64,000 bases of DNA from Cokeromyces recurvatus (taxonomy: Eukaryota > Mucoromycota > Mucoromycetes > Mucorales > Mucoraceae): contig NW_026251388.1 in assembly GCF_025118155.1 (NCBI RefSeq), positions 1,178,001-1,242,000 of the forward strand, written 5' to 3'. The translations under genes and the position numbers were made by a program. A model generated the notes under the pieces. That model was not told the DNA's origin. It made no database searches and worked only from the letters and a program-made list of their open reading frames with translations. Numbering within the stretch: position 1 is the stretch's first letter; every line of letters begins with the position of its first letter. Shown here one piece after another: positions 21,950 through 33,376 of the stretch.

Positions 21950-22287
21950 ACCAGAATAGCAGCTTAAGATCATTTTCATAACACACATCGAAAGAGCCAA
22001 ATTCTTCGATCTTTTTTGACAATCTTGCTGCATTTTCTTTGCTGTAATCTTTACAAAAGAACCTACAGATGGCTTGATCACGAGTTATGTTCATCTGAGG
22101 TTGGAATGAAAAAAAACAGATTAATTGTTTAATTCTAAAGCTAGTTGAAGCTGGTTTACTGAACCCAGTTCACTACCGACATTTTCCAAATACAATTTTA
22201 AACAGCAACATCAGCAACAGGTAAATACACAGGTTGCTGAAGTGAAGGATGAAAAAGCGGTACAAGCTCTCTGAGTCGCGCTTTATT
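21950..22287 (-). repeat. Inverted duplication, right arm
   Basis: 338 bp, reverse complement of 19468-19806 at about 99% by eye. It contains the start of the recombinase-like ORF on the minus strand (ATG at 22094). After about 45 shared codons a missing base shifts the frame and the similarity ends, so this copy is a 5' fragment only. Confidence 0.9.
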
Positions 22288-22753
22288 TTCAATTATAGTA
22301 TATAGTAATTTTTTTTCCCCAGTTCCATTTCATCCTTAGATCTTTCAAGCTAAACTATAGTCTAATTCAACTTTTTTTCTTCTTCATCAACAAGTATTGG
22401 AGTAGGCACGTCCTGCAGTTTGATTTCGCGGAAACCTGCACAAAAAACAGCGCTTTGATTTTTGTGAAAGCCGCAAATCGAGAATTGAGAAAACCGCATT
22501 TTGAGATTTCACTTCCCGCACTTTAATTTTTTAACCCCGCAATCTGATGCTGCGTTCGCTGTAAAAAAAAAATAAGGTTTAAAAACTCATGAAGACCCGC
22601 AATGGATGTGGGGAAAAAAGAATTGTTTAAACTAAAAATATGTTCATCTTTTTTATTTTGTAGTCAAAAGGTAAATAAAAAGTAATCGTGAAAAAAAAAA
22701 ATCTAATTTACTTTATAAAATTTTAGTTTTTTTTTCTTTCTTTCTTTTCCAAA
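22288..22753. other. Upstream region of the ATP synthase b gene
   Basis: 22420-22610 contains an unusual cluster of CCGCA/TGCGG words (such as AGCCGCAAATCGAG, AAACCGCATTTTGAG, TTCCCGCACTTTAA, CCCCGCAATC) in otherwise AT-rich DNA. It may be a repeat fragment or a regulatory cluster for the gene starting at 22754. I cannot tell which. Confidence 0.4.
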
Positions 22754-23882
22754 ATGACACTCAGATTATTGACTAAAAAAGCTGCAGGTAACTGGAAAAA
22801 AAAAAAACCTGTTTCAACATGACAATTAACTCTAATGACCATTTTACACCTTATTCACGAATAGTTGTTGCTGCACCTCGTCCAGGTTTGCTTACTGTTC
22901 AGCATCAAGTTATTCGTGCTTCCATGTAAGTTTATTCAATTACTTCAAATCAAACTAAAAGTTAATACTCATTTTTAATTTTAGTACTCGTGGATTAGCC
23001 ACGAAGACAGAAGGTATGAAATAACAATGGTATATAATAATTATTGTAGAGAAGCTACAAGACATAAAAAAAAAGGAATAAATAAATATATATGCATATA
23101 TGTATATATATATTTCTTCATAAAACACAATAGAGCCTAAACAAAAAGCTAATAGTCTAATTGATGTTCTTCCCGGAAACTCTATTGTCTCCAAGACTGG
23201 TTATATTACAGGTGCTACTGGTTTGGCTGCTTTTTTGATTTCTAAAGAAATTTATGTTTTAAATGAGGAAACTTTAGTCCTAATTTCCTCAGCTGGTCTT
23301 CTCGGTGTCCTTTTAAAGTATCTTCGAGAACCATTCACTAACATGGCTAATGAGCATATTGAAGTAAGTTTATTTAGATATAAATAAAATAAATCAATAA
23401 AATGCGTGTATATTTATTTATGTATCATTATTATTATAGCGTATTAAAAACATTTTGATTCAAGCACGTAATGAGCATAAGAGTACTGTTCAAGAACGTA
23501 TTGATGAAGTTGGAGAAATGAAGGATCTTGTCCAGGTTACTAAGACTCTTTTTGAACTTTCTCGTGAAACTGCACAATTAGAAGCCGAAGCCTTTGAGTT
23601 GAAACAACAAGTAGCTGTTGCTTCCGAAGTTAAATCTACTTTAGATTCTTGGGTTCGTCATGAAACCAGTCTTCGTGAACGTGAACAAAAACAATTAGCT
23701 ACTTACTTGATTGAAAAAGTTAACAAGAGTTTAGAAGATCCAAAGATTCAACAACAAATTTTAGATCAAGCTATTCTTGATGTTCAAGGTAAATTATGAA
23801 AATAAACAAATATATTACACATTGCTTATAACTCTTTTTATTATTATTATCATTATTTATAGCTGTTGCAAAGAATGCTTAA
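22754..23882 (+). CDS. ATP4: Mitochondrial F1Fo ATP synthase subunit b
   Basis: Stator-stalk subunit of ATP synthase in the inner mitochondrial membrane. Six exons (22754-22787, 22865-22925, 22985-23013, 23134-23363, 23440-23788, 23863-23882) give 240 residues. A mitochondrial leader ending near RGLATKTE is followed by SLIDVLPGNSIVSKTG. Two hydrophobic helices come next (GATGLAAFLISKEIYVLNEE and VLISSAGLLGVLL). The rest is a long charged helix that forms the peripheral stalk. Length and plan match fungal Atp4. The last exon encodes only the end of the protein (AVAKNA). All introns are GT-AG and phases agree. Confidence 0.92.
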
Positions 23883-23936
23883 ATTATTAATAAATGATTA
23901 TGTTAAAGATTCACATGAATGAACTTCTTTTTTTCT

Positions 23937-24717
23937 CTATTGATTAAAACCTAATCCACCTCTACGACCCATTTGCATTTGCTTTTTAAACTGTAAGCCA
24001 TGTTGAAATTGCTTTTCTAAATCGCTACTAATGCGTTGTTTTTCATCTTCATCGATGGCGCTCTTTAAAGACCCATATAATCCACCTTTCTTCTTTTGTG
24101 GTGCTTCATTAGTAGTGTTACTGTTTGATTTTTTTGCGCCTAATAATCTTAAAAATTTATCTTTCTTTGCAGTATCACCATCGAAAGAAGCCTTATTCCA
24201 GTTATTCCAGCCAGTTGCAGTAACAGTTTCTTCTTGAGGCTACATATAAATTCAATTTTTAACAATCATGTTTAAAGAAAATAATTTTATATTTACTTTG
24301 TCTTTGGAAGAATTTTGTTCGGCATTCTGTGAAGATTCTTTATCGACTTTATTCTTTTTATTAACAATAGGTTCTTCAGCATTTTCACTTTCATTATGCT
24401 TTCTCTTTTTATCCTCTTTCTTGTCTTTTTTATCCTTCTTGTCCTTCTTGTCCTTTTTATCCTTTTTATCCTTTTTATCCTTTTTATCCTTCTTATCCTT
24501 CTTTTCTTTTTGTCCTTTTTTTCTTTCTTTTCTTTCTTTTCTTTTTTATCCTTTTTATCCTTCTTACTTACTTTCTCTTCCTAATCAAGATGAATCAAAT
24601 CAGAACGATTTTTATATAATTTATTGTCTAACAGAGTAAATCTACCTTACTTTCAGCACATGTTTCCAATTTCTTTTCTTTCTTTTCTTTCTTGTTCTTT
24701 ATTTCACTTTTATTCAT
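23937..24717 (-). CDS. SMAP-domain protein with Lys-rich N terminus
   Basis: Three exons (24717-24646, 24580-24297, 24239-23937). The C-terminal exon holds a small-acidic-protein-like (SMAP) domain: KDKFLRLLGAKK, KGGLYGSL, and a C-terminal QFQHGLQFKKQMQMGRRGGLGF region. This resembles human SMAP/C11orf58. The middle is a Lys-rich tract of DKK and EKK repeats, likely nuclear. The annotated exons sum to 659 bases, one short of a whole number of codons. Frame is lost in an A7 run at about 24514-24520; one more A there would give 219 residues. I treat this as a probable assembly error, not a pseudogene. Function is unknown. Confidence 0.7.
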
Positions 24718-25140
24718 CCTTAATTAATAAATGGTATAAAGGTAATTAGTGAATGTTTGCTTGTAGAAAAAAAATTTTTTTTTGTATTCCTCCATTTTTT
24801 TATAGTCAGCCTTTTTTTTTTTTGATAACAAATCTCGCTGCATAGTCTGTAAAATATGATAACAGTTTTCAGGGCATATTTTTTTTATGAGAGGATTATT
24901 ACGTAATAAGAGATAATGGACAATAGTATGCATTATAAAAAGCAAATACATTACAATCCACCTGTGCAAACCAGGTATAATTTTGTAAATATTAAACATA
25001 GAGAAGCAATTATATCAAATGAAATACAAACAACAATATAAAGTATATTACTATTCTATATTTATATTTATTATTCTATATTTTAGCAGCTAGGATTACA
25101 AATGACAATAATAATAAAAAGAGTATGTTATCTTTATTCT
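24718..25140. other. Intergenic spacer
   Basis: Between two minus-strand genes. A 91-codon minus-strand ORF (24999-24724) has biased Lys/Ile/Tyr composition and no motif, so it is not called. No other feature is seen. Confidence 0.45.
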
Positions 25141-26757
25141 TTACATGCTGAAAACTAAGCATGTACCATCATCCGATGCAGAGCAAATTACATTACCATC
25201 ACTAAAAAAAAAAGCAATCATAATTAGTGTATATGTATATTTATATATAATGAAAACCACTTACTCAGCTACTGCTATATCAAGTACGGTATCACGATGT
25301 CCAACCCAAGTCTTCACACATTCTCCAGTACGAGCATCCCACATTCTAATTGTTCTATCTGCTGAACAGGATGCAAGCATAGGTGAATTCTTTACAAATT
25401 TAACTTTGACAACTGCATCATCATGATTTAAAGTAGCACGAAGTCGTTGTGTTTGAACATCCCAAATTGAAATAGTTCCATCTACTGAGCCTGTAGCAGC
25501 TAAAGGAAGACTGAAAAAAAAAAGATAAACAAAAATTCTAATATTAAACGATAATTTACATTACTTACACATCACAAAAAGAAGAAGTTTCAACAGAGTC
25601 AGAATGATTCTCTAAAGAAGCAACAATCTACTACTATTAATAATCCGTTTGTGTGTATATATTCATATATGCATACAATTATTTTATACTCACTTGGCCA
25701 TTCAAAATATTCACAAGTCTAGCTTTACCGGATACATCGCCAGTAATAGCTAGAGTACTTTCCTTATTTACGCAAACAGAGGTAACAGGGTCAGCATGGA
25801 AACGTGCATCTTCGCCTGATAAACGATATTCTGCAGTAGCAGATTTAGGGTCCCAAACAATAAAAGAAGAATCTTCAGATGTGGACACAATTTTTTTACC
25901 ATCTGGGGTAAAACAACCTGCTGTAACAGGTCCTGCATGACCATTGAATATGTTCATAAATTTACCAGAAGGCACTTGTAAAAAAAAAAAAAGAAACATA
26001 AGAAATTGTACACATATTTATCACTATATATATAAAAGGACTTACTTGCCCACATCCAAATAGTAGAATCCGTAGCACCTGCTAACAATATATTTCCCTT
26101 AGGATGCCAATCAATCCAGACTACTTCATCAGGACCATCAACAGAGACACAAAAATCACCAGTTTCGGCATTCCATACACGCACTTTACCATCCATACCA
26201 GCGGAAGCAACATATTTGCCATCACAACTAAATCCTACACTGGTAACAGAGTCGGTATGCCCATCCAAACATTTTAACATTTCACCTGTATCGCAACGCC
26301 ACAAATAACTTTTATCATCTCCGCCACCACTAACAATAATACCATTGCTTATAGGATGCATTGCAATAGCATAAACTGGTTGACGATGATCAAAAAGCCT
26401 TGAACAGAATCATCGGCAAGTTCCATAGTATTTTCATCCTCTTCATTAGGTCTGAATTCAAAACCATCAGCAGATTCTATATTTATGTTAAATATAAGTA
26501 ATCATTCTATTTTTTATTCTATTAAAAACCTTTTTTTTTACCATCAATAGCTTCTTCTTCATCCTCCTCATCCATAGGTTCACCATGATCTAAGTCAGGA
26601 ATCTCTTCTTCTGCAACATCTTCTTCTTTGACATATTCGTCTTCAACAAGATTATCGATTTCTTCTTCAAACTGTTAACAATAAAATACATTAGTAAAAT
26701 AAAACCTTTTGAAAAGAAAAAAAAATATAATTTATTTACTTGATCGTGAGAAGACAT
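25141..26757 (-). CDS. SQT1: WD40 protein of the AAMP/Sqt1 family
   Basis: In yeast, Sqt1 is the dedicated chaperone of ribosomal protein uL16 (Rpl10). Seven exons: 26757-26740, 26671-26542, 26476-26046, 25974-25694, 25627-25569, 25510-25265 and 25201-25141. An acidic N terminus is followed by about seven WD repeats, for example GGGDDKSYLWRCDTGE, MDGKVRVWNAETGD, SSFIVWDPKSA and SADRTIRMWDARTGE. These match the AAMP repeat order as I recall it. The exons sum to 1226 bases, one short of 409 codons. Frame slips in a T5 run at about 26393-26397 (minus strand, between DDSVQG and DHRQPVYAIA). Adding one T would restore 408 residues. The family call is firm; the one-base break is probably a sequencing error. 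Confidence 0.82.
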
Positions 26758-28203
26758 GATCCAATATTATCCTTGATAATGAATTTGTGTATGTTTTATG
26801 TATGAAAAAAAAAAAAGAACTTTGCTTTGCACTTTATTAATCAAAAAATTTTCAAAGTCACAACCAATTCACTACTATTTATTATTATCATTTTTCTTCT
26901 AATATTATTGGTTTATACTAGGAAAAAAAAAAAGGTTGGTATGATATTTAACTACTGGAAATTGTACTTGGATTTCAAGTGTAATGCTACACTTCTTTAT
27001 CATAAAGAATGCGCATTAATCAAAGCATTTTTATGTGTATAATTCTCCCCTCTTATAAAGGCAGAAGATATAATATCCTTGTTCTTTTAGTATTTATATA
27101 CTTTGAATGAACAAATTTATTTCTGGGATAATTTTTTTTTTATTAAAGAGTTCTCTACTCGAATGATTTTAATTTATTACAGATGTCAGCTACTTTTAAG
27201 GACATGTGTACTTCTTTTTGTCCTGTTTATAACTACTTTTATTTACAAAACAAATAAGCATAAAGTATAAGGTACTCTGTATAATTAGTTGAAGAAAAAA
27301 TAAATGATAGTTAAATATACAAGCAATTATTTTTGTATATGCTTTTAAAAATTAGTATGTTTCAATAGACAAATCTTGACTATAACATAACAAAAAAAAA
27401 AAAAAAAAAGGTTTAACTTGGTAAACAAGCGAGCTATTTTCAATTTGTAATTACTATAAGCATCTTTTATTGTGTATCATTTGTAACAAGCATTTTTAGC
27501 TTCTTCTTCTTTTCCTTTTTAATCACTGTAATCGATGATTGGAATTGATACCTGTAGTTTTTTAACATTTTTTTTTTCTGTCATTTTATCTTTTGCTCAG
27601 GATAAATTATAATATAAATCAAACTTATAGTGTATATGTTTTATTCTTTCTTTTTAGGTACAAAGATAGATAAGCTTAAAATTATCTGTTATTGCTCTTT
27701 TATGTTCAATAGAAATAAAATTGTATCGAATCAAATTTAGCCTTTGTATTCAAGGCTATAATTACATTCAATATCAATTTGAAAGGTACGAAATAATGTA
27801 CAATATAATAAACATGGGATCTAATTATAAAGAATTTAGATTCATTATAATACCCTTTTTTTTTTCTAGCTGGATTTACAAAAGAGTAAATGTATAATAA
27901 TAATAATAAACCCAAAACATGTTGGTATCGTTAACTTTATTAATATTGTTTATTTCTTTTAAAGTATTCATTATAAGGATGGATATTCGTTAATGTAAAA
28001 ATCTTCTATCCAATTTAGTGTTAAATTATATTTTGTTAATTTCTTTAAAATTTTGTACCAAAATTAGTTAAAAGTTATATATAACATTACATATTTTTTT
28101 TAAATTTTTTCTTTTTTTAGCTTTCTTTCTTCTTTCTGTTATATTTTTTTTATTATTTATTAAATTACAAAAAAAAAGAGCCAAAAAACAAAAAACAAAA
28201 AAA
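26758..28203. other. Divergent intergenic region
   Basis: About 1.4 kb of AT-rich DNA between the AAMP-like gene (minus) and casein kinase 1 (plus). It holds both promoters. No coding region or RNA gene is seen; there are several A/T homopolymers and CT-rich patches before the kinase start. Confidence 0.5.
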
Positions 28204-30367
28204 ATGTCATTAGAAGGAAGAGAAATAATAATTGGTGCAAAATATAAATTAGGTCGAAAAATTGGTGCAGGTTCATTTGGTGAAATTTATTTGGGTAAGA
28301 TTAAGAAATGTTGTTTTTTTTTTTTCATCATCTTTAGCTTTATTTACTTTTTTTCCTTAATCAGGGACTAATATTATGAGTGGAGAAGATATTGCAGTGA
28401 AATTGGAAAGTATTCGTGCAGCTCATCCTCAACTTGAATATGAAGCGAGAGTGTATAAGACATTAGCAGGCGGTGTTGGCATTCCATTTGTGAGATGGTA
28501 TGGTAGAGAAGGTGATTTTAACGTAATGGTTATGGATTTACTGGGTCCATCTATGGAAGACTTGTTTAATTATTGTAAACGTCGTTTTTCACTCAAGACT
28601 GTATTATTATTAGCAGATCAACTGGTACAAAAATAAAAATAAATTTTATACATATACATATACATATTAACTGTTTTATATACATATAAATATTTAGTTA
28701 TCACGCGTGGAATATGTTCATTCAAAAGGTAGATATATAAATTTATGTCAACTATAAATATCTTACATGAATATTTTTGTTGTTATTTAGGATTCATTCA
28801 TAGAGATATAAAACCTGATAACTTTTTAATGGGCATTGGCAAACGTGGAAATCAAGTAAACATGATAGATTTTGGCTTGGCTAAAAGATATAGAGATCCA
28901 AAGACTAATGCACACATTGTCTACAGAGAAAATAAAAATTTAACTGGTACACCACGTTACGCTAGTGTTAATACACATTTAGGCATAGGTATATAAATAT
29001 TTATATTTATTGGTAGTATATAGAATATCTTTTTTTTTTTTATTAACGCGTTCTTTTTTTTATCAAAGAACAATCACGGCGTGATGATCTTGAATCACTA
29101 GGATATATTTTAGTTTATTTCTGTAGAGGTCAATTACCTTGGCAAGGTATTAGAGCAAGAACAAAAAAAGAAAAATATGACAAGATTATGGAAAAGAAAA
29201 TGACAACACCTGCTGATGCTCTATGTCGTGGCTTACATCAGGAGTTTGCAATATACCTTAATTATGTAAGATCTCTTCGCTTTGATGATAAACCAGATTA
29301 TTCTTATCTTCGTAAATTATTTCGAGATTTATTTGTTCGTGAAGGCTTCCAATATGATTATGTCTTTGATTGGACAATTCGTAAATTGCAGGAGAAAAAA
29401 GCCACTTATCAAACCCCGGATACTTCAGGTTTTAATACTCCATTTGATAATGCAAGAAGAATGCCAAATGCTATAGCAAATGCTGCACCTCTTCCATCTG
29501 CTAGTCTTAGAACTCCTTATCGTACTGAAACTAAATCTCCTGAAACTTCTAAGCGCTTAGATGATGTCATGCTTCAATACCAACAACAACAGCAAAAAAT
29601 GCTTCAACATAAATCTGCCTATTATAGTAATCCTCCTCCTCCTCCCATGATCCCTCAACAACAACAACAACAACAACAACAACAGCAGCAGCAGCAGCAA
29701 CAACAACAACAGCAGCAGCAGCAACAACAACAACAACAGCAACAGCAAATGGCGGCAGCAGCAGCAGCTGCTGCTGCTGCATCATCTTCTTATCAGGATC
29801 CCTATTTAGGATATACGAGTGGAGGAGGAGGGCGAATGTTAGTTAGAGATAATCCTCAATTAGTACAACAATTAGGTAGTAAATATGAGAGAAAGAGAGT
29901 ATTAGCCGAAGAGACAAATCCTATCGAACCAAATATTACGGATCCCCTTTTTTCTGTAAAACGTACTCATTTTCATCCACCTAACACTACTACTGCTACG
30001 ACAGGCCCATCCAATACGACCAGCAGAATGTAAGTTGCAATTATATAATAATAATAATAACTTATTCATATTTTTTGGTATTAGTTTACGTAGTCAAGCA
30101 AAAGCAACTATGGGAGGTTCTTCACAGCAAACTCAGTTTAATACTTCCTTTTTCACTGATACCAATATAAATAATAATCCCTACTTACCTGATCCAAATA
30201 TAGTGGGTGCTTCTATTACAAATAATAATGAGGATATGAATGGTGGATACCTCCATAAATCAAGTGACATTATGGATGATCGTAAACCGAACTCTTCTAA
30301 TTTACCTTCTTCTTCTTCAAAGCCATTTCAAATAGTGAATTCTACTCGAGTTTACGAAGATTATTAA
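28204..30367 (+). CDS. HRR25: Casein kinase 1 (delta/epsilon, Hrr25-like) with poly-Gln tail
   Basis: Ser/Thr kinase acting in DNA repair, vesicle traffic and ribosome maturation in relatives. Six exons (28204-28294, 28365-28624, 28698-28728, 28791-28988, 29069-30029, 30085-30367) give 607 residues. Kinase motifs: [12 protein letters not shown] (P-loop), AVKLE (Lys), [10 protein letters not shown] (catalytic loop), [10 protein letters not shown] (CK1-specific variant of DFG). The [18 protein letters not shown] segment is diagnostic of CK1. After the kinase domain (about residue 295) the tail is low complexity: a 31-residue poly-Gln tract (29656-29748), then ten Ala, then Ser/Asn/Pro-rich sequence. 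The tail is longer than in most relatives and resembles Hrr25's Gln/Pro-rich tail. Between Hrr25- and Yck-type, absence of a C-terminal Cys pair favours Hrr25. Confidence 0.92.
29656..29748 (+). repeat. CAA/CAG tract encoding 31 Gln
   Basis: 93 bases of mixed CAA and CAG codons inside the kinase gene, followed after one Met by GCG/GCA/GCT codons for ten Ala. Mixed codons show the run is not a pure trinucleotide slip and is kept as a protein feature. Confidence 0.95.
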
Positions 30368-30577
30368 CATTATGGTTACCGTGATTCCCTTTTCCTTTTT
30401 TTTTTTTTTTTTTTCATTTATATTCTAATAAATTTATTCATTTGTGACTACTACTGGCTGTTTCTTAGTGATAAAAAATGAAACATAACAACAACCACTC
30501 AAAAGTTTTTTTTTTGTTTGTTTTTTTTTTTTTTCGTTGTTCCTTTGTTCCTTTTTTTTTTTTTTGTATATGTTAAT

Positions 30578-31368
30578 ATGGGTGTTAAAGAAGTTTGGAT
30601 TGTACGTCACGGTTATCGTGAAGACTGGGTAAATGACAATCCTCCACTTCCTACTAAACTTCGTAATGACCCACCTCTTTCCAAATTGGGAAGAAAGCAA
30701 TCTCAAGAAGTTACAGCATTCCTCAAGTCCCAAAACATAGATAGAATTTACTCATCCCCTTTCTATCGAGTACTTGAAACGGTTTATCCTTTAGTAGAAC
30801 AGACAAATGTGCCACTTTATATAGACTATAGTATGGCGTAAAGTATAAAGCAATGACCAAAAAAAAAAATAAAAGAAAAAAATTATGCAATAATACTAAC
30901 AACAAATGTATTTTTTTTTTTCATAGTGAATGGTATGGATCTGCTCATGGACGATATCTTCCTTGTGCTCCATTAACAGAACTCAAACAACTTTTCCCGA
31001 AATTAAACATTATAGATCATCAATCAAGCATTCCTTTACCTTCTGGTATCGAAAGTGTCCATGAATGTCATATTCGAGTCAAGAAGGGCTTAGATAAGTT
31101 AATAGCTCAATTAGATAGTGAGCCTAATCCACCCCATACTATTTTATTATCAGGACATGCAGCATCTGCTATTTGTGCAGTACGAGCCCTTTTGAATGAT
31201 GCTAATTATCCAACTCGTTGTGGCACTTGCTCTTTATCTCATCTTGTACGTCAAGAAGACGGTACCTGGCAAATAAAAGAAAATGGTGATTATAGTCATC
31301 TAAGTGATGGAGAACAACGATCTTGGATGTTCTCAGGTGATGTACCTGATTATGAAACTAAAAAATAA
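30578..31368 (+). CDS. Histidine phosphatase superfamily protein (PGAM-like)
   Basis: Two exons (30578-30837, 30927-31368) give 233 residues. The catalytic motif VRHGYRE (His11) starts the protein. LSKLGRKQSQE is the usual G-x-x-Q segment. IYSSPFYRVLETV carries the second Arg, EWYGSAHG the proton-donor region, and LLSGHAAS the second catalytic His (about 164). This architecture matches the fungal family that includes yeast YNL108C and the N-terminal part of TFIIIC subunit Tfc7. The protein is too short to include the Tfc7 C-terminal part. The natural substrate is not predictable. Start chosen as the ATG two residues before the first beta strand. Confidence 0.85.
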
Positions 31369-31392
31369 AGCTCTTTTTTTTTCTTTTCTTTT

Positions 31393-31871
31393 TTATTCAT
31401 TATTCACTTTTTCACCTAAAGAACGTTTAACTTCTTTTCTTAATTCATATAATTGACCTAATTGCTCGTCACTCATTTTATCCAGTAATTGTTGATCCAA
31501 CTTTTTACCCCAGCCACTATCTTTAGGTGTATCAAAACTTTTAACAAGAGGATCATGAGAAGGTGCAGAAGAGTCTTTAGAAAGTGAAGCAGTTTGTTGC
31601 TTAATCATGTCTAAATAACTAATTGATATGTAAATTATCAGCTTTTTTTTTCTTTTTGATAATGATATTAATTAGCTTACGTTTGCCATTGAGACACAAA
31701 GCCAACAATATGAGCAGGGTTGTCAATATCCTTGTGTCTTTTGAATTCAGCTTTTACATAGTCATCACCTAATGCACGCATTGCAGGAGGTAACAAACGA
31801 TGAGAACGAAGAACTTCTCTATATAACTTAAGTGGAGCCATTAAAACTTGTGCTTGTTGAATATTAGGCAT
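31393..31871 (-). CDS. SDH7: Succinate dehydrogenase assembly factor 3 (ACN9/SDH7)
   Basis: Mitochondrial LYR-type assembly factor that protects the iron-sulfur subunit of complex II during maturation. Two exons (31871-31681, 31618-31393) give 138 residues. The LYR region reads PLKLYREVLRSHRLLP, followed by ALGDDYVKAEFKRHKDI and FVSQWQTYLDMI, which match the ACN9 family. The C terminus is a charged helix. It lies tail to tail with the histidine phosphatase gene, only 24 bp apart, and head to head with the Tvp38-like gene. Confidence 0.9.
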
Positions 31872-32433
31872 TTTTTTTTTATTAATATTTAGAAAACAAG
31901 AGACTGAGAAAATAAAAATAAATAAAAACTAAAATAAAATAAAATTGACTAGCTGGGGGGTCAAGATATATATTCCCCGAAGCTTTTTTTTTTTTCTTTT
32001 TTTTTTTTTTAATAATAGCAGTAATGGTATTTATTCAGATCTTTTCTTAAACACGCCCACAAAAGTAACAAGGTGGGTGGCCGGGCGTACGTCGTCATAT
32101 CTCCAAAACTTTAATTTGTAAAGGAGGTTGATCGTTTAACAGCCGGGAAAATGTATCATCATTATTTCCATTGAATGGAAGGATCTAAAGGTTTTTCCAT
32201 AGACTGAAACTAAATGAGAAATTAAAGGAGGACATTAAATAAATGTCCGAGTTGTGGTATTAGAATAATACTTCTTTACTTTTATATTCATTCCATTTAA
32301 TGATGTTCTTAGTGGGCATATTATTATTAGTTATACTAGAAATTTGACATAATACATTTATTGTACTCCTACTTAATTTTCTTTTTTTTTTTGCACTATT
32401 TATTCTTACATTTCTTTATATTTTTATATATTG
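31872..32433. promoter_or_regulatory. Divergent promoter region, SDH7 / Tvp38-like
   Basis: 562 bp between two divergent starts. The centre (about 32040-32170) is G+C-richer than the flanks and contains GGTGGGTGGCCGGGCG followed by TACGTCGTCAT, which resembles a CRE/ATF half-site pair. The sequence near 31956-31962 has a G6 run. A shared bidirectional promoter is plausible but inferred. Confidence 0.4.
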
Positions 32434-33319
32434 ATGCAAAATAAACGTATCAAAATTATAGGCAGTGTATTAGCTCTTCTGCTTATAGCCATTATCTTTA
32501 CGTTCGGTGCTTATCGTGAGACTATTTTAAACTGTAATAATAAGTCCCTTTTTCTTTTTTTGTGTGTGCTGGTCATGTTAAAAGAAAGGACAATAAATTG
32601 AATTTCTCTTCTTCTCTTTAATCATATAGTTATACAGGATGTCGCCATTCAATTACGTACACGACCTTACAGCTCTAGTATTTTATCCTTATTGATCTTA
32701 ATAACTTCTATTCCTCCTATGCTGGGATTTACTTTTGCTGTTACTCTCACTGGCTTTATATATGGTTTCCCAGGAGGCATCTTGCCTGCTGTCTCGGGAG
32801 CATTCCTGGGCGCCATTCTTGCATTTGTATTAATTAGAAAAAGTAATCTCTTGAAAATGGTTCGATTATCGCCAGCAAAGCAAGTGAAATACATGGCAAT
32901 GCAAGAAGCTATAGAACAAGGAGGATTTAAGGTAAACATTAAAAAAAATAAAATAAAATACAGAAAAAGAGTACATACTTAATTTTTATTGTTACATCTA
33001 AAAGATGATGATGCTGATTCGCCTTAGTCCTATTCCTTGGCCAATCACCAACATGTTACTATCGATAATACCGACAATCACAACTCAACAATTTGTTATT
33101 TCAACATTTCTGTCATCACTGAAGGTATCATTAGAAGTATGGATTGGATCACAATTAGCTGACTTATCAAACCCTGATTTACCTCCGTCTGCTCATCGAA
33201 TTGCAAAGATCACGATGGCTTGTAGTGCCTTACTATTGATTGGTGTTGCTTGGTGGCTTTATCGCCTTACAATGCGAAAAGTAGAAGAAATGAAAAAGAG
33301 AAAAGATGAAAAAGTATGA
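32434..33319 (+). CDS. TVP38: Tvp38/TMEM64-type VTT (DedA-like) membrane protein
   Basis: Golgi/ER membrane protein of the VTT family; relatives are scramblase-like. Three exons (32434-32533, 32630-32931, 33005-33319) give 238 residues. An N-terminal helix (GSVLALLLIAIIFTFGAY) is followed by two hydrophobic helices around FIYGFPGGILPAVSGAFLG, the FGxxxG-type VTT motif. RLSPIPWPITNMLL, the conserved re-entrant loop, follows. Then come a helix with LKVSLEVWIGSQL and a last helix before a charged Lys-rich tail. This order is typical of Tvp38. Confidence 0.88.
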
Positions 33320-33376
33320 CCGCTAGCGACAACCCCCAATGATGATGTTTATTAAATAAATAAATAAATAAATAAA

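Noticed and set aside
24724..24999. 91-codon minus-strand ORF beside the SMAP gene
   Set aside because: Lys/Tyr/Phe-rich from AT bias, with no motif or conserved start context.
26364..26393. A possible 30-base GT...AG intron in the AAMP-like gene explaining the frame break
   Set aside because: Far below the 56-100 bp intron size of this genome, and it would delete the conserved segment before PVYAIA. A missing T is simpler.
29557..29785. Minus-strand ORFs of poly-Leu or poly-Val/Ala
   Set aside because: These are reverse reading of the CAA/CAG and GCN tracts of casein kinase 1.
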